Source of the DNA: Pseudofabraea citricarpa
Lineage: Eukaryota > Ascomycota > Leotiomycetes > Helotiales > Dermateaceae
Assembly (NCBI GenBank): GCA_029641185.1
Contig: JAPWGK010000018.1
Span: 434,001-498,000 of the forward strand
Length of the DNA: 64,000 bases
Direction: 5' to 3'
Below the pieces are notes generated by a model that was not told where the DNA came from, did no database searches, and was given only the letters and a program-made list of their open reading frames with translations. A program made the translations under genes and the position numbers. This document shows, piece after piece, positions 59,535 to 64,000 of this stretch. Each line of letters starts with the position of its first letter. The stretch's first letter is position 1.

Positions 59535-60204
59535 AAGACTTTTTTTCTCTGCTCCCCTTCTAAACGAGTGGCTCGATGATAGATAGTATGGAAGAAATAA
59601 ATGAGTGGACTGGTTTGGCCGGTGGGAAAAGCAACAAAGGATTGGATGTGTTGTACAGTTACAGTGTGTCGTAAGCTAGTGCGTGAGTGAGTGAGTAATG
59701 GAGAAGGAAAAAATCAAATGAGATGGGAGAGGTTTGTGGCAGGCAGACGATCAGAATTTCTGAAGCTGTTCGTCTGGCATGGGGTTGGTAGCCCCTTATC
59801 CTGACGCTAGAACATATCGTATCTCCAGATTGCTATTAAAAGAAAGCTCGATGCAAGGTTCTCAGAGGGAAATTCACAATTCCTAGCACTGCGCTGGCTT
59901 CTGCCCCCAAGAATGCTACATATCAGCATCGTCCAGCTCGCACCTTCTGGTTGGATGGGATGCGCACTCATTCGACTCTGTTCTGTGTCGTGACATAACC
60001 CTCGTTTTTTATCGTCATTATCAGATGGGGGCGACTTATGCAACCACCAACGGCCCTTTCATCAGCTTATCCAGGCCCCGGGCGCACCAAGCATTTTGGA
60101 GCACGGCGGAGTACTGCTCCTCGAGATTTAGACATGCGATGCGATGTGGTGCGGTGCGGTGCTGGAAGTCTCAAAGTCTCAAGTCTCCCGGGTTCCCGGA
60201 GCTT

Positions 60205-60251
60205 TGATTCTCTCTTACTCTCTCTCTCTTCTCTCTCTCTTCTCTCTCTCT
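60205..60251. repeat. CT-rich (CTCT)n tract
   Basis: CT dinucleotides interrupted by TT. Confidence 0.9.
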
Positions 60252-61566
60252 CGCCAACGCGTGATCGTTCAGGATTTCCAGGTCACCGATGCCACTTTGC
60301 CATTTCACAAAAACTTTCCCTTGGTGATCCGCGCTAGGGAACGGCGGCAGGATAAGATCATGCAAAAGTGGATCTATGTTGTCAGATAAACAACTGACAA
60401 CCCGCGCCACCGGAGAGCAGGGCTGACGGGCCAGAAAGCGCCAGAGATTGGTGGTGCTTTGGGATCTCTGGACGGCGGACGCTGGAAAGACTGTGGCTCG
60501 AACCATTGACATTCACCCCTTGAAGAAAGAGAGAGAGAGAGGCGTGCGAACAAGAGATTGCGAGCTTGTCATTGTCCCTTTGCGGAAGGAGATGAAAGAT
60601 GGGGACTCGATAGCAGGCCTGGCGCATCGAGGCACGTGTCGTTGATTGTGTTACGAGAAGTCGAGAGTCGAGACCAGATGCCGGCCTATCAACTACGAGA
60701 AGTGCTGGTTGAGTTGGGCTTCCAGCTCCAAAATAGCTTCGTGAACGGTGAAATGCTAGGCAGGCCTTGGCCGCGGCCGGCTGCTGGTCTTCCCCAGCCG
60801 AAATCCGAAATTTAGGAATGATCAATGCGCGGGGGCGGTTTGGTCATCTGAGCGAGCGAGCGGAAGAATACGCGCTTGAAAAGATAGATGGATGGGGATG
60901 GGAAGATAGGAGAACAGGAGGTACGGGGTATTTAGGTATAGGTATGCATCTCGATGTGTATAAAACCCGAAGCTTTTAGCTGTGACGGAAGTAAGTGCCT
61001 ACGTACAAGACAAGACCTTCATATCAAATCAGGATCAATCGATTGCATCCTCAACACGATAGACAGATAACCTGATGGCCGCACAGCCGCGTGGGATAAG
61101 CTATCCCGCTCTATCAAATGTGGAGGAGGCCATCCTTCCAATTTGGCCTGTCACGCTGTCACGGTAGTATTATACCGGACTGTGTCTGCCGGTACCTGGT
61201 TCAACAGCTATTGCACCTACAATTATGTAGACAGAGCGCACATTCAATCAAGTGAGCACGGGATACCTTCCCCCCTTCTTGATACAGTATCTTTTTCTTT
61301 AAGGTTCCAATTCCAGGCATGAAAACTTAGACGACAGAGTACTGTTCCGAGAAACCATGTATACTACGAGTAGATATGGGTTGAGTTCATACCACAATTT
61401 CACAAATCACAAATATTGATAGAGCACTGTACTTCTTGCAGGAATCAACCATCTAGTACACATTCTGGAGTCCCCATAACTATCAAACACCCCATAGAAA
61501 TATAGGTATTCCAGCCAAAGAACGCCGTCGCAAAAATGCCAGAAGACCTGTCCCACCCGTATCCGT

Positions 61567-62662
<1,096 letters not shown>

Positions 62663-63621
62663 CTTGTATGTTGGGCGTCGGCTTAACAGCTGGTGCTTGC
62701 ACTCCAAAAAAGTTCTTGGAGAAGAAGTTCTTGAAGAAATTCCGACGCGCAAAGTCTGGGGGCCGGCTGCTGTATGAATTTTCGCCTTAGGCATCAGTAC
62801 ATTATTTGACACGTGATACCAAAACATGTTGATTAGTTAGCTACCTCCTCTCCAACTCAAACTGAGCTGTCGGTTTATAGTGCCATAAAAAACAGTCAAT
62901 CGCGCTCATTCGAAGTACAATCAGATTAAAACAAAATAAGAATTATTTTACTTTACACAGACTACGGCTTTTACATCAATTGACAAACCCACCTCTTACA
63001 CAAAACATAAGGCATACATGGAGTAAAGGCATGCATTTTAGCATCAATGAGCTTATTCAGAAGACAAACCAGAGTTTGAAGCCAAGTATCTAACCAAAGC
63101 TTCCGCTTGCCTGTTTTAATTATTTCTAGCCTTGTCAACTTCAATACTATGGAACCTGGGCGTGGATAGTAAACAATTAAGCGAGTATACTTCTTGAAGA
63201 GGGGGCGGAGAGAAGCGAGAACACATATACATGTTAAACAGCTTATGGAAAACATGATACTTTTTTGACATTTTCGTCATTGGCATCTGGTCAAAATGAG
63301 CTGCTTTATTGAAAAGAAGTCGGAGTAATAATTATGTTCAGGTCGAGTCCGCACGTTTGTAATATTAGCTCTTGATCTTGGCTTATCAAATACTGTTCTC
63401 GATAAGCTTAAAGCTTTCTTATCGCTCTTCTTGAAACCTTAGAGCTCTAGATAGACTTTCCTAGATGCACCTCTCTACTCTATCAACGATTAATGATGCA
63501 TCCCACGATCGAGTATGAGGACAACTTGAACACCAAAAACGAAGAGGCTTGGTCGGGTGACGAATTGAATACCATCAGTCCTGCTTGAAGCCCCAGGGTC
63601 ACGACTTTACTTGCGCAATTG
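62663..63621. other. intergenic region
   Basis: About 960 bp, AT-rich in the middle (62880-63460). No gene supported. Confidence 0.6.
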
Positions 63622-64000
63622 ATGGACTTTTCAATGGCTCAGCCTCAACCACTCGGATCTCCTTCGACTGCAACAAATCCGCGACCGGTCGCGAAGCGTC
63701 TATCGCAACCTTCAGATCAGTCGAAACATGCTGTGCCTAGGCGACGCCATGTCCAAGGTACCATGGAAGATAGATTGGCTAATATGCCGGAAATTCGACC
63801 AATGCCGTGGCGGCCAGGCACAGAAGTGCCGGATGAACTTGAGACTGGAGGAGAATCGCGGAGGAAGCAAATCAGATATGGCTGTCTGCTAGCAACACGT
63901 GGAGATATAGTAGCTGTGCCATGTAAGACTTGCGCAAGTGGCCGGGGAAAGTTCAATGTTTGCGTTGCGCTAGAAGGATTTTTCAAGGGGGCTTGCGCGA
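63622..64000 (+). CDS. DUF3716-type protein, 5' part, cut by window end
   Basis: An open frame of 126 codons from the ATG at 63622 runs off the window. The first about 90 residues are Pro/Arg/Ser-rich and disordered (PVAKRLSQPSDQSKHAVPRR, MPEIRPMPWRPGTEVPDELE). Then comes VPCKTCASGRGKFNVCVALEGFFKGACA, which matches the Cys-rich pattern (PCxxC...G.F..CV......KGAC.NC) of fungal DUF3716 proteins, whose function is unknown. The paired cysteines suggest metal binding. The 3' end and any introns lie outside the window. An upstream frame contains no better start. Confidence 0.7.
   Translation, partial: MDFSMAQPQPLGSPSTATNPRPVAKRLSQPSDQSKHAVPRRRHVQGTMEDRLANMPEIRPMPWRPGTEVPDELETGGESRRKQIRYGCLLATRGDIVAVPCKTCASGRGKFNVCVALEGFFKGACA

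Larger units (their letters stand above)
59329..61566. other. intergenic region between areB and KRR1
   Basis: 2.2 kb, no gene supported. Contains a (CAG)8 repeat at 59511-59534 and a CT-rich tract at 60205-60251. The left part should be the areB promoter. Confidence 0.55.

Overview
The window is nuclear DNA from a filamentous ascomycete (Pezizomycotina). The evidence is the short introns (mostly 45-80 nt, with GTRNGT donors and CTRAY branch sites), genes on both strands separated by long intergenic stretches, a dispersed 5S rRNA gene, a transposon copy decayed in a RIP-like way, and a typical fungal gene set: a HOG1-type MAP kinase, a GNA-3-type G-alpha, an AreB/ASD-4-type GATA factor and a DUF3716 protein. 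Leotiomycetes or Sordariomycetes seem likely, but I cannot fix the genus by eye. I recognised no plasmid, viral, CRISPR or bacterial sequence.

Layout, left to right. 1-1.8 kb holds nothing I can call. 1.8-7.6 kb holds RRG7-like (-), MED21 (+), an SDT1-type pyrimidine nucleotidase (-) and a large repeat-bearing protein of unknown function (+). 9.3-10.4 kb is a dead Tc1/mariner copy. 11.2-14.4 kb encodes a multi-KH RNA-binding protein (+). 16.4 kb carries a 5S rRNA gene (+). From 18.0 to 39.9 kb every gene is on the minus strand: AVL9 (secretory transport), HOG1 (stress MAPK), glycogen phosphorylase, a GNA-3-type G-alpha and cullin-1, with kilobases of microsatellite-rich spacer between them. 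40.9-46.0 kb is denser: a small cupin (+), an SRF1-type membrane protein (-), a mitochondrial K+/H+ exchange protein (+) and an FHIT-type diadenosine hydrolase (+). 46.7-47.5 kb looks like a broken or unannotated gene, followed by a CE5 esterase/cutinase (+), two proteins of unknown function, a secreted S8 subtilase (-), a GATA factor with a distant upstream exon (-), the ribosome-assembly factor KRR1 (-), and at the right edge the start of a DUF3716 protein (+).

Most genes are conserved single-copy housekeeping or signalling genes and do not form a biosynthetic cluster. The links between them are general: HOG1, the G-alpha and glycogen phosphorylase belong to the stress and nutrient response, and the CE5 esterase and subtilase are secreted hydrolases. 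I rebuilt the exon structures by hand from splice signals, reading-frame continuity and family conservation. The more unusual observations are a possible alternative last exon in HOG1, a far-upstream areB exon with a frame-neutral intron, a GC-AG intron in MED21, two very small exons (14 and 17 nt), a 5S gene with compensatory stem changes, and a codon-like but frame-broken tract at 46.7-47.5 kb. I did not find a convincing new multi-gene system.
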